16,488 nucleotides of DNA from Cryomorphaceae bacterium (GCA_027485365.1 JAIXRD010000288.1:1-16488); one strand, 5' to 3'; positions 1 through 6,872 are shown, counted from the stretch's first letter. A program made the numbers and translations. Notes: generated by a model not told the origin, from the letters alone.

Positions 1-442
1 AGTGTACGTTTTTACCAATTTGCGCACAACTTCCAACGGTCGCCCAAGTATCTACCATAGTACCTGAATCCACGTAGGCACCTATATTCACATAAGAAGG
101 CATTACAATTACTCCCGCAGCAAGGAATGAACCGTATCTTGCACTCGCTCCGGGTACAACGCGAATACCCAAGGCAGCATAGTTTGTTTTGAGTCTCATT
201 TTATCATGAAATTCAAAAGGACCAACTTCCATGGTTTCCATTTTTCGGATGGGAAAATACATAACGACGGCTTTTTTTATCCACTCGTTAATCGTCCATG
301 TGCCATCTGATTCTGGTTGGGCTACACGCATTTCACCTTTATCAAGGGCTTCAATGATGGTTTCAATTGCGTCACGTGTTGCTTTTTCGCTCAATAATGC
401 GCGGTTTTCCCAAGCGGCTTCAATGATTGTTCTTAATTCCAT
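1..442 (-). CDS. dapD: 2,3,4,5-tetrahydropyridine-2,6-dicarboxylate N-succinyltransferase, 5' part only
   Basis: DapD transfers a succinyl group from succinyl-CoA to tetrahydrodipicolinate in the lysine/meso-diaminopimelate pathway in the cytoplasm. The minus strand reads from ATG at 442 and stays open to the window edge, giving 147 residues of a protein usually about 270 long. It begins MELRTIIEAAWENRALLSEK, has the family's N-terminal helical domain, then an RVVPGASARYGSF segment and the first left-handed beta-helix coils (VNIGAYVDSGTMVDTWATVG), which are typical of DapD. The start is supported by a TACATTTG promoter box at 450-457 lying 7 nt upstream of the ATG, so the transcript should have almost no leader. 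It is divergent from the MFS gene. The C-terminal hexapeptide repeats lie outside the window. Confidence 0.95.
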   Translation of the reverse strand, partial: MELRTIIEAAWENRALLSEKATRDAIETIIEALDKGEMRVAQPESDGTWTINEWIKKAVVMYFPIRKMETMEVGPFEFHDKMRLKTNYAALGIRVVPGASARYGSFLAAGVIVMPSYVNIGAYVDSGTMVDTWATVGSCAQIGKNVH

Positions 443-449
443 AGCCCTG

Positions 450-457
450 CAAATGTA
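450..457 (-). promoter_or_regulatory. -7 promoter box of dapD
   Basis: The minus strand reads TACATTTG, a perfect match to the Bacteroidota -7 consensus TAnnTTTG. It ends 7 nt before the dapD ATG. I see no convincing -33 TTG. Transcription should begin at or just before the start codon. Confidence 0.6.
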
Positions 458-540
458 AATTAAAAGTTATTCGTTTTCTAAATCATCTATGAAATCTATA
501 TGAAGATTATGTGAATTACAGTGTATAGAGTCAATTTAGT

Positions 541-548
541 TATGTTTG
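541..548 (+). promoter_or_regulatory. -7 promoter box of the MFS gene
   Basis: TATGTTTG matches TAnnTTTG and ends 5 nt before an in-frame ATG at 554, the same geometry as at four other genes here. It lies inside the longer reading frame that opens at GTG 521, so if it is used, that earlier start cannot be on this transcript. No clear -33 element is visible. Confidence 0.5.
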
Positions 549-553
549 TAGGT

Positions 554-1819
554 ATGAATCCTACCCAAATTTCTACGAATACAGGCAAAACAATTCCAGG
601 TGCGAACAAGATGCTGTTAGTTCTTACCCTAATTAATTTGTTTAATTTTCTTGATCGCTACGTGCTATCAGCGGTATTAGAACCAATCAAAGCGGACTTG
701 CACATCAAGAATGATGGAGACATGGGACGGATGGCCACTGCATTTATGTTGGGGTATTTTCTTACTTCACCAATTTTTGGATACTTAGGAGATCGGTTGT
801 CGCGAAAAAAGCTAATGGCCATTGGGGTCATAGGTTGGAGTTTGGGGACTTGTTTAACGGGTATTGCTCAGGGTTTTTCGTTTATGATTTTTTGCCGGGT
901 TATGGTTGGGTTAGGCGAAGCAAGTTTCGGCGCCATTGGTCCAGCGGTTATTTCGGATGCGTTTGAAGCTAAACGTAGGAATAAAGCGATTACCATATTT
1001 TCTCTTGCTATACCATTAGGTGCTGCGCTTGGCATTGCGCTGGGAGGAGTTATTGCTGCACAATTAGGGTGGCGTAATGCCTTTTTTATTACGGGTATTC
1101 CCGGATTTTTCTTGGCAGCTTTGTTGTTTTTTATTCCTGAACCGGAACGAGGTCAAAGTGAAGAAAAGGAAGTTTCAAAGGAAAAAATCACCGTGAAGCG
1201 GTTGTGGTCCTTGTTTTCCAATCGAGAATATCTCTTTGTAAACTTGGGGTATATCTTTTACACCTTTGCAATGGGAGCTTTCTCCTTTTGGGGGCCTGCC
1301 TTTTTGAGTCGCGTGCACGGAATGGATATTGCCGATGCTTCGCTCTTCCTAGGTCCAACCTTAGTGGTGGGAGGAATCCTTGGGACCTTGATTGGGGGAT
1401 ATTTTGCCAATAAATGGCGAGAAAAGAGTCCTTCAGGCTATGCCAAACTCTTGTTGATTTCTGTATTGTGTGCGGTGCCTTTTTCTTTTGTTTCTTTTCT
1501 GACTGAGAATACCTTGCTGAGTATGATCTGTATCGCCTTATCCTTAATATTTCTTTTTCAATCAACTGGACCAATTAACACCGTTATTGTGGAAAGCGTA
1601 GCTCCGAACATGCGCGCATCAGCTATGGCCATTTGCATATTTATGATTCATGCCTTTGGTGATTTATGGTCGCCTGAGTTGGTGGGAAGGGTGTCTGATC
1701 AATTTGGCGGTAACCTGCGTATTGGTATGCTAATCTTACCTGGAGCTTTTCTTTTGGCTGCTTTCTTTTGGTTTTTCCTTGTAAAAGAACAGGATAAAAA
1801 AGGGGAGCAGGTGAGTTAA
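554..1819 (+). CDS. spinster-like MFS transporter
   Basis: This is a 421-residue inner-membrane protein of the major facilitator superfamily with about 12 hydrophobic segments. After a short polar N-terminus the first helix carries FNFLDRYVLSAVLEPIKADL, then the motif-A loop GYLGDRLSRKKLM between helices 2 and 3, then RVMVGLGEASFGAIGPAVISD. These three blocks together resemble the Spinster branch of MFS, whose bacterial members have no settled substrate. A charged central loop (EKEVSKEKITVKRL) separates the two six-helix halves. The frame is open from a GTG at 521, but I chose ATG 554 because a TATGTTTG promoter box sits at 541-548; ATG 542 is the alternative. It is a single-gene unit ending in a shared hairpin. 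Substrate unknown; proton-driven small-molecule transport is inferred from the family. Confidence 0.88.
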   Translation: MNPTQISTNTGKTIPGANKMLLVLTLINLFNFLDRYVLSAVLEPIKADLHIKNDGDMGRMATAFMLGYFLTSPIFGYLGDRLSRKKLMAIGVIGWSLGTCLTGIAQGFSFMIFCRVMVGLGEASFGAIGPAVISDAFEAKRRNKAITIFSLAIPLGAALGIALGGVIAAQLGWRNAFFITGIPGFFLAALLFFIPEPERGQSEEKEVSKEKITVKRLWSLFSNREYLFVNLGYIFYTFAMGAFSFWGPAFLSRVHGMDIADASLFLGPTLVVGGILGTLIGGYFANKWREKSPSGYAKLLLISVLCAVPFSFVSFLTENTLLSMICIALSLIFLFQSTGPINTVIVESVAPNMRASAMAICIFMIHAFGDLWSPELVGRVSDQFGGNLRIGMLILPGAFLLAAFFWFFLVKEQDKKGEQVS

Positions 1820-1838
1820 GTCTATTCGCGGAATTACG

Positions 1839-1871
1839 CTGTTCCACGGGAATTCAATTCCCGTGGAACAG
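1839..1871. terminator. bidirectional hairpin between convergent genes
   Basis: Arms 1839-1854 and 1856-1871 are perfect 16-nt complements around a single C, so a 14-15 bp stem with a small loop can form in RNA from either strand. It begins 19 nt after the MFS stop and ends 2 nt before the stop of the oppositely oriented oxidoreductase. There is no T-tract on either side, so it may act as a 3'-end stabiliser or pause site rather than a classical intrinsic terminator. Confidence 0.6.
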
Positions 1872-1873
1872 AA

Positions 1874-3085
1874 TCAATTCCCGTTTACGTAATCGCTCAG
1901 GTATTGGAACGGTTCGTTGAGTGTTCCTTCGAAGGTGGTTTCTGAAGCTCTGTGAATAATTTGATCCGGGTCTTCACCCAACAACCTTGGAAATACGTGC
2001 TTCAACAATTCACTTCCAAAATCCTCAGAGGCATCTTTAGGTAATTCACAGGGTAAATTGTCTACGGCCATCACAGCCACCGCATTGGCTTCCATCATAT
2101 CGCATTCTTCGTTGGTGTTTGGATTCCAACCATACATTGAATTCCCAATTTTTGACGGACGAATCGTACATGCAATCGGTCCTGCAATGTCACAAGAGAT
2201 GTCCGCTACAACCTTTAAGCGACTCGCTGCTTGGAAATCTGCTTGTGTAAGGAGTACCGGGGCTTTATTATCCCAATAATGACAAGGAACATACATATCT
2301 GAGCTTAGCGCATATTGATTCAATATCGAAGTGTATTCAGAAGGATTGGCATAAAATGCCGCTTTTTCGAATCCTCCGTTGGCATCGCGATAATAGTCAG
2401 CTGCTTCCAGTTGACAATAAACGGGTTCATTGAAGGTTTGTGTTAGGTATTCTTCTGGACTTACTTCCTTAATGGGCAATAAATCAATGATTTCTTTGGC
2501 GCCATGTCCAACACGACCAAAACCTGTGACAAGACATCTGAAATTTTCGGGAAGTACCACCTTTTTCAATTCTTCTTCAACTTCCTTACGATCATGGCAT
2601 GCATGCGCTGGTTTTAACGAATAGGTTCCATGCTTTAATCCATAGGTCAGAAATCCATTATAGCAGCCAACAATTCCTGCATAGCGACCAAATCCAATTA
2701 AACGCGTTCGGTATTTATCCTTTATCACCTCGTAATCGATTAAACGAATTTTTTGGTCTAACAAGGCACGCAGTAATTCACGGTTGTATGGCTGTTTTTT
2801 AATGGTGTGTGAAAAGAACATAAACGTTTTCCCGGGAATCAATGCAGGAATAGGAACTTCCTTTACGCCAAGAATAATATCACAATCCGATAAGTCATCT
2901 ACCACTTCAACGCCATGATCAAGATATTCCTGATTAGTAAATGTGCGAATAGGGCTAGATTGCACCACTACTTCAGCCTGAGGATACATCGTTTTTAACA
3001 CCTTACATTGCTTAGGGGTAAGCGGTGTTCTGAAATCTGGCGGGACTTTCCCTTCTTTAATTACGCCAATACGAATTGGTTCCAT
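1874..3085 (-). CDS. saccharopine dehydrogenase/LKR-like NAD(P)-dependent oxidoreductase
   Basis: This 403-residue cytoplasmic protein belongs to the alanine dehydrogenase/transhydrogenase-fold group and most resembles lysine-forming saccharopine dehydrogenase (yeast Lys1) and the lysine-ketoglutarate reductase half of animal AASS. Visible signatures are PPDFRTPLTPKQ near the N-terminus, GVKEVP (Lys75) and FSHT (His93) at the positions of the Lys1 catalytic Lys/His pair, GFGRYAGIVG at 131-140, a Rossmann glycine motif GFGRVG at 188-193, ADISCDIAGPI near 294-304, and the LKR-like end block VDNLPCELPKDASEDFG. These enzymes make or cleave a C-N bond between an amino acid and a 2-oxoacid by NAD(P)-dependent imine reduction; the substrate here cannot be read. 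It is last in a four-gene operon, 5 nt after the HAD gene. A misannotation as alanine dehydrogenase is likely. The unusual context is a deoxyulosonate-type gene set. Confidence 0.82.
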   Translation of the reverse strand: MEPIRIGVIKEGKVPPDFRTPLTPKQCKVLKTMYPQAEVVVQSSPIRTFTNQEYLDHGVEVVDDLSDCDIILGVKEVPIPALIPGKTFMFFSHTIKKQPYNRELLRALLDQKIRLIDYEVIKDKYRTRLIGFGRYAGIVGCYNGFLTYGLKHGTYSLKPAHACHDRKEVEEELKKVVLPENFRCLVTGFGRVGHGAKEIIDLLPIKEVSPEEYLTQTFNEPVYCQLEAADYYRDANGGFEKAAFYANPSEYTSILNQYALSSDMYVPCHYWDNKAPVLLTQADFQAASRLKVVADISCDIAGPIACTIRPSKIGNSMYGWNPNTNEECDMMEANAVAVMAVDNLPCELPKDASEDFGSELLKHVFPRLLGEDPDQIIHRASETTFEGTLNEPFQYLSDYVNGN

Positions 3086-3090
3086 GCGTG

Positions 3091-3759
3091 TTATTTTTGC
3101 AAGTAAGCGTCAATAAATTCTCTAATACAACCTTCTCCACCTTTAGTGGATAAAATAATGGAGCAAACGGATTTTACTTGGTTTACTGCATCCGAAGGAC
3201 ACGCTGCCAGTCCTACATGGGTCATAACTTCTAAATCATTAACATCATCTCCAATGATGGCCACATGTTTCAATTCAATACCAAGTTCATCGCACCAGGA
3301 TTTGAGAATCTCCATTTTCGCTTGTTGTCCAACATAACAGTGGCTAATCCCTAATAATTCGGCACGTTTCTGCACCATAATTTTTGTGAATCCAGAGGAA
3401 ATAATCCCAACCTTAAATCCTTTTTTTGTCAGACCTATAATGCCTAAGCCATCCTTGGTATTAAATTTTTTTATTTGGTCACCTGATTCTGTCCAATACA
3501 TGCCACCATCAGTCATTACCCCATCAACATCTAAGATTAAAAGCTTGATGTCCTTTAATTTCTTTGCAATATGATCTGCATGAAATAAGGGTTTGAATAA
3601 AAGCGACATAAGATCAAGGCTGTATTCATCAGCAATCGCTTCCAAGTCGTACAAGGTCAATTCTTTAACTTCATCAACTTCTAAATCCGCCAAGAAATCA
3701 TTGTAATGCATTCCATGTTTGGCGCACAATCCTTTAATATTTTGTTCTAGATACATCAT
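3091..3759 (-). CDS. KdsC-like HAD phosphatase with N-terminal helical (HTH-like) extension
   Basis: Residues from about 70 to 222 are a HAD subfamily IIIC phosphatase like KdsC (Kdo-8-phosphate phosphatase): nucleophile motif DVDGVMTDG (Asp77, Asp79), motif II IISSG near 119-123, Lys148 in GQQAK, motif III GDDVND (Asp171/172), and the KdsC-type tail GGEGCIREF. There is no cap domain, as usual for this tetrameric group. The first 60 residues are extra compared with KdsC (normally about 170-190 residues) and read as a short all-helical domain reminiscent of an XRE-type HTH (LYDLEAIADEYSLDLMSLLF), though the recognition-helix region is weak. The start overlaps the upstream DAHP-synthase-family stop by 4 nt (ATGA), so translation is coupled; ATG at 3756 is an equally good start. 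The substrate is inferred from context to be a deoxyulosonate phosphate, but Kdo-8-P itself is unproven. Confidence 0.82.
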   Translation of the reverse strand: MMYLEQNIKGLCAKHGMHYNDFLADLEVDEVKELTLYDLEAIADEYSLDLMSLLFKPLFHADHIAKKLKDIKLLILDVDGVMTDGGMYWTESGDQIKKFNTKDGLGIIGLTKKGFKVGIISSGFTKIMVQKRAELLGISHCYVGQQAKMEILKSWCDELGIELKHVAIIGDDVNDLEVMTHVGLAACPSDAVNQVKSVCSIILSTKGGEGCIREFIDAYLQK

Positions 3760-4751
3760 ACGATTTGATACCCAACCGCCGCAGCTACAGGTTTTAATTC
3801 ATGATACAATTGTTCAAATGCTTCATAGGTCAATTGCTGAGAAGCATCGGATTTTGCCACCTTGGGATTCGGGTGCGTTTCAATCAGTAATCCATCAATT
3901 CCCATGGCAACGCAGGCTTTTGCTAAGGGAGCTACGCCGTATACATAACCCATAGCGTGTGAAGGGTCCAGAATCACTGGAAGATTGGTGTATTCTTTTA
4001 ACCATGCCACACCACATAAATCTAAGGTAAAGCGTGTTCCTGTTTCAAACGTTCTAATACCCCGTTCGCATACCATAACGTTTGGATTTCCTCCGGATAA
4101 TACAAACTCTGCCGCTTGCACTAATTCTTGTAAGGTGGTTCCAAACCCACGTTTAATTAAAACGGGTTTTTGAATCTTAGCACATGCTCTTAATATTCCT
4201 TGGTCATACATGGCTTTAGCACCAATCTGAATGATGTCGGTATGCTCAATGATTTCATCAATGTGTGTGGCATCTCGAGCTTCTGTGATTACGGTAAGCC
4301 CATGTCGTTCACGCATTTTAGCCAACAATTTTAGTCCATCTAATCCCATACCTTGAAATGAATACGGACTTGTTCGGGGTTTATAAGCACCTCCTCGAAG
4401 GGTATTTAAGCCAAGGGACTTTAATAACTGTGCAGCACTTTCAATTTGCTCTTCCGATTCTACCGAACACGGACCACCGATGAGTACGGTATGGTTTGTT
4501 TGGCCTCCTATCGTGGTAGCGCCGAAATTAATGGTACGTGTTTCCGCGTTGTACCCTCTGCTGGCTAATTGCATATCATTCGGGAAAACCCATGATGCTT
4601 CCGCATGTTCAACCAATCCATCGGGAACCTCTTTCATTGAGGATCCGGTAATTAGTGTATGTGCGCCATCGAAAATATGAAAGGCTTTATGAGTTGTTGC
4701 CAGTTGTTCGGCTTGCGCTCCGCTTAGGGTTGATTTTAGTTTTATGATCAT
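3756..4751 (-). CDS. DAHP synthase family enzyme (type I-beta, Thermotoga-like)
   Basis: 3-Deoxy-D-arabino-heptulosonate-7-phosphate synthase condenses PEP with erythrose 4-phosphate, the first step to aromatic amino acids. The 331 residues hold a short ferredoxin-like N-terminal domain (about 1-70), as in the feedback-regulated Thermotoga enzyme but roughly 18 residues shorter, then the barrel. Seen are GPCSVE (93-98), LRGGAYKPRTSPYSFQG (118-134), LIKRG, CERGIRTFE (228-236) and DPSH. The four metal ligands of the family appear present: Cys95, His265, Glu291, Asp302. KPRTS favours DAHP over Kdo-8-P synthase. Oddly, the nearly invariant IGARN.QN stretch reads IGAKAMYDQ (176-184), changing the PEP-phosphate Arg to Lys and losing both Asn, so the substrate could differ. 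It is second in the operon, overlapping both neighbours by 4 nt, with AAAGG upstream of its start. Confidence 0.88.
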   Translation of the reverse strand: MIIKLKSTLSGAQAEQLATTHKAFHIFDGAHTLITGSSMKEVPDGLVEHAEASWVFPNDMQLASRGYNAETRTINFGATTIGGQTNHTVLIGGPCSVESEEQIESAAQLLKSLGLNTLRGGAYKPRTSPYSFQGMGLDGLKLLAKMRERHGLTVITEARDATHIDEIIEHTDIIQIGAKAMYDQGILRACAKIQKPVLIKRGFGTTLQELVQAAEFVLSGGNPNVMVCERGIRTFETGTRFTLDLCGVAWLKEYTNLPVILDPSHAMGYVYGVAPLAKACVAMGIDGLLIETHPNPKVAKSDASQQLTYEAFEQLYHELKPVAAAVGYQIV

Positions 4752-5752
4752 AATTCACCTTTTATCAGGTTAACAAAATTAATGATGCCTACGGCTTGAT
4801 GTTGTTCATTCACCACCGGTAGATACATCACGGGGAAGCTTGTGCGTTTTAATACCTGCAATAAATCTATAACCGATTGCTTAGCAGATATGGTCAAGGG
4901 ATGTCGATTGACAAGCGATTCTGGTGTAATGGTTTGCTTGTTTTTTAACTGATTTAACAGTGCCTTACGAATGTCCGCACTTGATACAAGCCCCACTAAG
5001 GCGTCATGTTCATCTGTTACCAAACAAAACCCGAGACTCCCTGATTCAATGGTCTCAAGAATTGATACCGTAGAACAGGTAGCAATCTGAACCACCGGAC
5101 ATTCCTCTAGGGGCATCATGAAATCTGCGATTTGATAGGCAGAAGCGTGATTACGTGTGGTTAAATTCATTAGGGCATGACCAATGCTCGGTCCTTTGAA
5201 CAAATACGAGCCTGAAACAGCGGTACTTACTCCCATGTTTCTTAGGATGAAGGATACTTCTCCGTTAACGCCCCCATCCACATGAATGGATTTGTTGGGG
5301 TAGCGTTTTCGAAAGGTTCTAATTTTTTTGAAATTCTCTTTATCGAATACACCGCCGGATTGGCCGGGCACAGTGGCCATAATCAGAATGAAATCACACG
5401 AAGTGTGGGAATCAAATGCATCTACGGAAGTTGGTGTGGTGATGGCAACGCCTTTGGCAGCAGTTAATTCATTTGGCCAATTTATAGGTTCTACTAAGGG
5501 CTCTAATTGAAAAGTTACGTATTCCACAGGAACTTCTAGCAAACGCTGGTAATATTTAGATGGGGTAGGCGTAATGATGTGCAAATCCACCGGAATATTA
5601 CTGATTTTTCTTAGCGCCACGATATCGTCAAATACACTGAGGTCATCGTTACAATCCACGTGAAAAAGATCCACTTGATGGGCATCCAACGCGCTGATGG
5701 TTTGCGCTAAGTCGTTGCGTGAATCACTGTAAATTGAAGCTGAGATCTTCAT
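4748..5752 (-). CDS. ribulose-phosphate 3-epimerase-like barrel fused to a CBS-domain pair
   Basis: Residues 1-200 form a TIM barrel related to ribulose-5-phosphate 3-epimerase: ISASIYS near the start, HVD (His31, Asp33) and DLH (His58) with HVDGGV (Asp159) at the metal-ligand positions, LIMATVPGQSGGVF (123-136) replacing the usual PGFGGQ loop, and a phosphate-grip like SGSYLFKG (180-187). The methionine of the epimerase VMDG block is replaced by Asn (VDCNDD). Residues about 209-334 are two CBS domains (MMPLEECPVVQI ... GLVSSADIRKAL; VNRHPLTISAKQSV ... VGIINFVNLIKG), which usually bind adenine nucleotides and regulate the partner. CBS pairs are normally found on the pentose-phosphate isomerase KdsD, not on epimerases. 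It is first in the four-gene operon, with a TACCTTTG box 5 nt before the ATG. Activity as a sugar-phosphate epimerase is inferred; the exact substrate is unknown. Confidence 0.82.
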   Translation of the reverse strand: MKISASIYSDSRNDLAQTISALDAHQVDLFHVDCNDDLSVFDDIVALRKISNIPVDLHIITPTPSKYYQRLLEVPVEYVTFQLEPLVEPINWPNELTAAKGVAITTPTSVDAFDSHTSCDFILIMATVPGQSGGVFDKENFKKIRTFRKRYPNKSIHVDGGVNGEVSFILRNMGVSTAVSGSYLFKGPSIGHALMNLTTRNHASAYQIADFMMPLEECPVVQIATCSTVSILETIESGSLGFCLVTDEHDALVGLVSSADIRKALLNQLKNKQTITPESLVNRHPLTISAKQSVIDLLQVLKRTSFPVMYLPVVNEQHQAVGIINFVNLIKGEL

Positions 5753-5757
5753 CGCGA

Positions 5758-5765
5758 CAAAGGTA
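5758..5765 (-). promoter_or_regulatory. -7 promoter box of the four-gene epimerase/DAHPS/HAD/LKR operon
   Basis: The minus strand reads TACCTTTG, matching TAnnTTTG, and ends 5 nt before the ATG at 5752. It is the only clear promoter-like box seen for the four coupled genes. Confidence 0.55.
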
Positions 5766-5788
5766 CGTAATCTAGTGCGACGAATACG

Positions 5789-6013
5789 CTATTTACATTT
5801 TCCTTTTTTATATTTTGTTTTACCTTCTATGCATTGAATTACCGCTTCATTTTGGTAGGTATTTCCCTCGCAATCACAAACAGGGTCGTAATAGTTCGGG
5901 TTGATGTCAATTAACTCGCAGGCCCATTTTTCGTGTTCAATACATCCTCCTTTCTTGCAAGAACTAAGTATAAATAAGGAAGATATGCTTAAAACAAAGA
6001 TTATTTTTTTCAT
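5789..6013 (-). CDS. small Kazal-like cysteine-rich lipoprotein
   Basis: This 74-residue protein has a lysine-rich start (MKKIIF), a hydrophobic stretch and a lipobox ILSSC with Cys19, so it should be lipid-anchored outside the inner membrane. The mature part carries six more cysteines (24, 32, 46, 48, 61, 73) and the line YDPVCDCEGNTYQNEAVIQC, the Bacteroidota version of the Kazal-type protease-inhibitor signature (PVC..DG.TY.N). I chose the ATG at 6013 rather than the upstream in-frame ATG at 6049 because the signal peptide begins here and because it forms a 4-nt ATGA overlap with the stop of the DUF4846 gene. It is third in a lipoprotein operon. A protease-inhibitory role is only suggested by the fold; many bacterial Kazal-like domains are untested. 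Confidence 0.8.
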   Translation of the reverse strand: MKKIIFVLSISSLFILSSCKKGGCIEHEKWACELIDINPNYYDPVCDCEGNTYQNEAVIQCIEGKTKYKKGKCK

Positions 6014-6858
6014 TCGAAGGTTTTTAATTGACTGGATGTAAAATCCCACTCAGGGGTATCTAAGGGTTGACCAAAACCAAGGTCGTACCACGGACATCCA
6101 GGAGTTGCTGGATTATCTAGGATTTGAATTTCTTGAGCGGGCATGAAGCTTTGAGCCAACATGAATTTAACTTTGCCTTCTTTGTTTATGCACTTATCCA
6201 CTACAATGATGGCATGTCCATAGGAATAGCCTGGCGGAGGTCCTGTAACAAATACATCCCCAATCTCAAGGGTTTCTATGGCTTTAAGTTTTAATTGTTG
6301 ATTGAGCGACGTGGTATTGGCAGTGTTGAAAACAGATTCTAAATAGGTCCAAAGGTTGGTTTTGTCTGGTGTTCTTCCTGCTAGCCATGTGGTATAAGAG
6401 AAGGTTTTACCGCTTGCTTGTCGAAAAGAAATCTCTTTGAATCTTGATTGACTAAAGAGGTAATCCGCTCGAAGTCGCATGACGGCATCTGCGCATTGAT
6501 GCAAGTCTTTTTTACCGATGGGAAGATCCACAACCGCCAGATAGGTTTGGTAGTTGGGTTTGACTGTTCCATCGAATTCCTTTACCTCACTACCATCCTT
6601 TTTAAGAGGTAAATTTTGCAAAAAGGTACCAAATGAATTTGAGTCTAGGGATTCACGTTTGTAACCCTCTGGGGTATTAAAACGCGTCATCACCATATTC
6701 CCTTTCGGATTTATGGGTTCAAACGTTTCCTTTTTAATGGGATCAGTTTCAGATTTAGGTTTATCGGCTTTAATATTTTCATCACAAGAAGCAAGGGTAA
6801 GTGCAAAAGGTATAATAGGAACGAGTAAAAAGTTAAGGATTGATTTCATGGTTAACAT
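6010..6858 (-). CDS. DUF4846-domain lipoprotein
   Basis: This is a 282-residue secreted lipoprotein with lipobox TLASC (Cys25). The start could instead be Met4 at 6849, which gives a tidier signal peptide. After a charged linker, residues about 58-270 match my memory of DUF4846: RFNTPEGYKR, a NLPLKKDGS block, QCADAVMRLRADY at 121-133, a late GDVFVTGPPPG (200-210) and GHAIIVVD (214-221). The last block, with Cys122 and His215 in conserved settings, is reminiscent of NlpC/P60-like papain folds, but I cannot prove that from sequence alone. No biochemical function is assigned. It follows the small lipoprotein at 7160 by 14 nt and overlaps the Kazal-like gene by 4 nt, so the three are probably one transcript and may work in the same envelope compartment. 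Confidence 0.82.
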   Translation of the reverse strand: MLTMKSILNFLLVPIIPFALTLASCDENIKADKPKSETDPIKKETFEPINPKGNMVMTRFNTPEGYKRESLDSNSFGTFLQNLPLKKDGSEVKEFDGTVKPNYQTYLAVVDLPIGKKDLHQCADAVMRLRADYLFSQSRFKEISFRQASGKTFSYTTWLAGRTPDKTNLWTYLESVFNTANTTSLNQQLKLKAIETLEIGDVFVTGPPPGYSYGHAIIVVDKCINKEGKVKFMLAQSFMPAQEIQILDNPATPGCPWYDLGFGQPLDTPEWDFTSSQLKTFE

Positions 6859-6872
6859 ATTTAATTGATTTG

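Noticed and set aside
1188..1574. Open frame of 128 codons on the minus strand inside the MFS gene
   Set aside because: Low-complexity, Arg/Lys-rich translation antisense to a clear transporter; a shadow of the real gene. The other open frames under real genes were dismissed in the same way.
3091..3759. Confident naming as kdsC
   Set aside because: The catalytic core fits, but the extra N-terminal domain and the DAHP-synthase neighbour make the Kdo-8-P substrate uncertain.
3756..4751. Kdo-8-phosphate synthase (KdsA)
   Set aside because: The KPRTSPY loop and the N-terminal ferredoxin-like domain are features of DAHP synthase; Kdo-8-P synthase has a KANRSS-type loop instead.
5789..6049. Start of the Kazal-like gene at ATG 6049
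   Set aside because: It would add 12 residues before a complete signal peptide; the ATG at 6013 begins MKKIIF and overlaps the previous stop by 4 nt.
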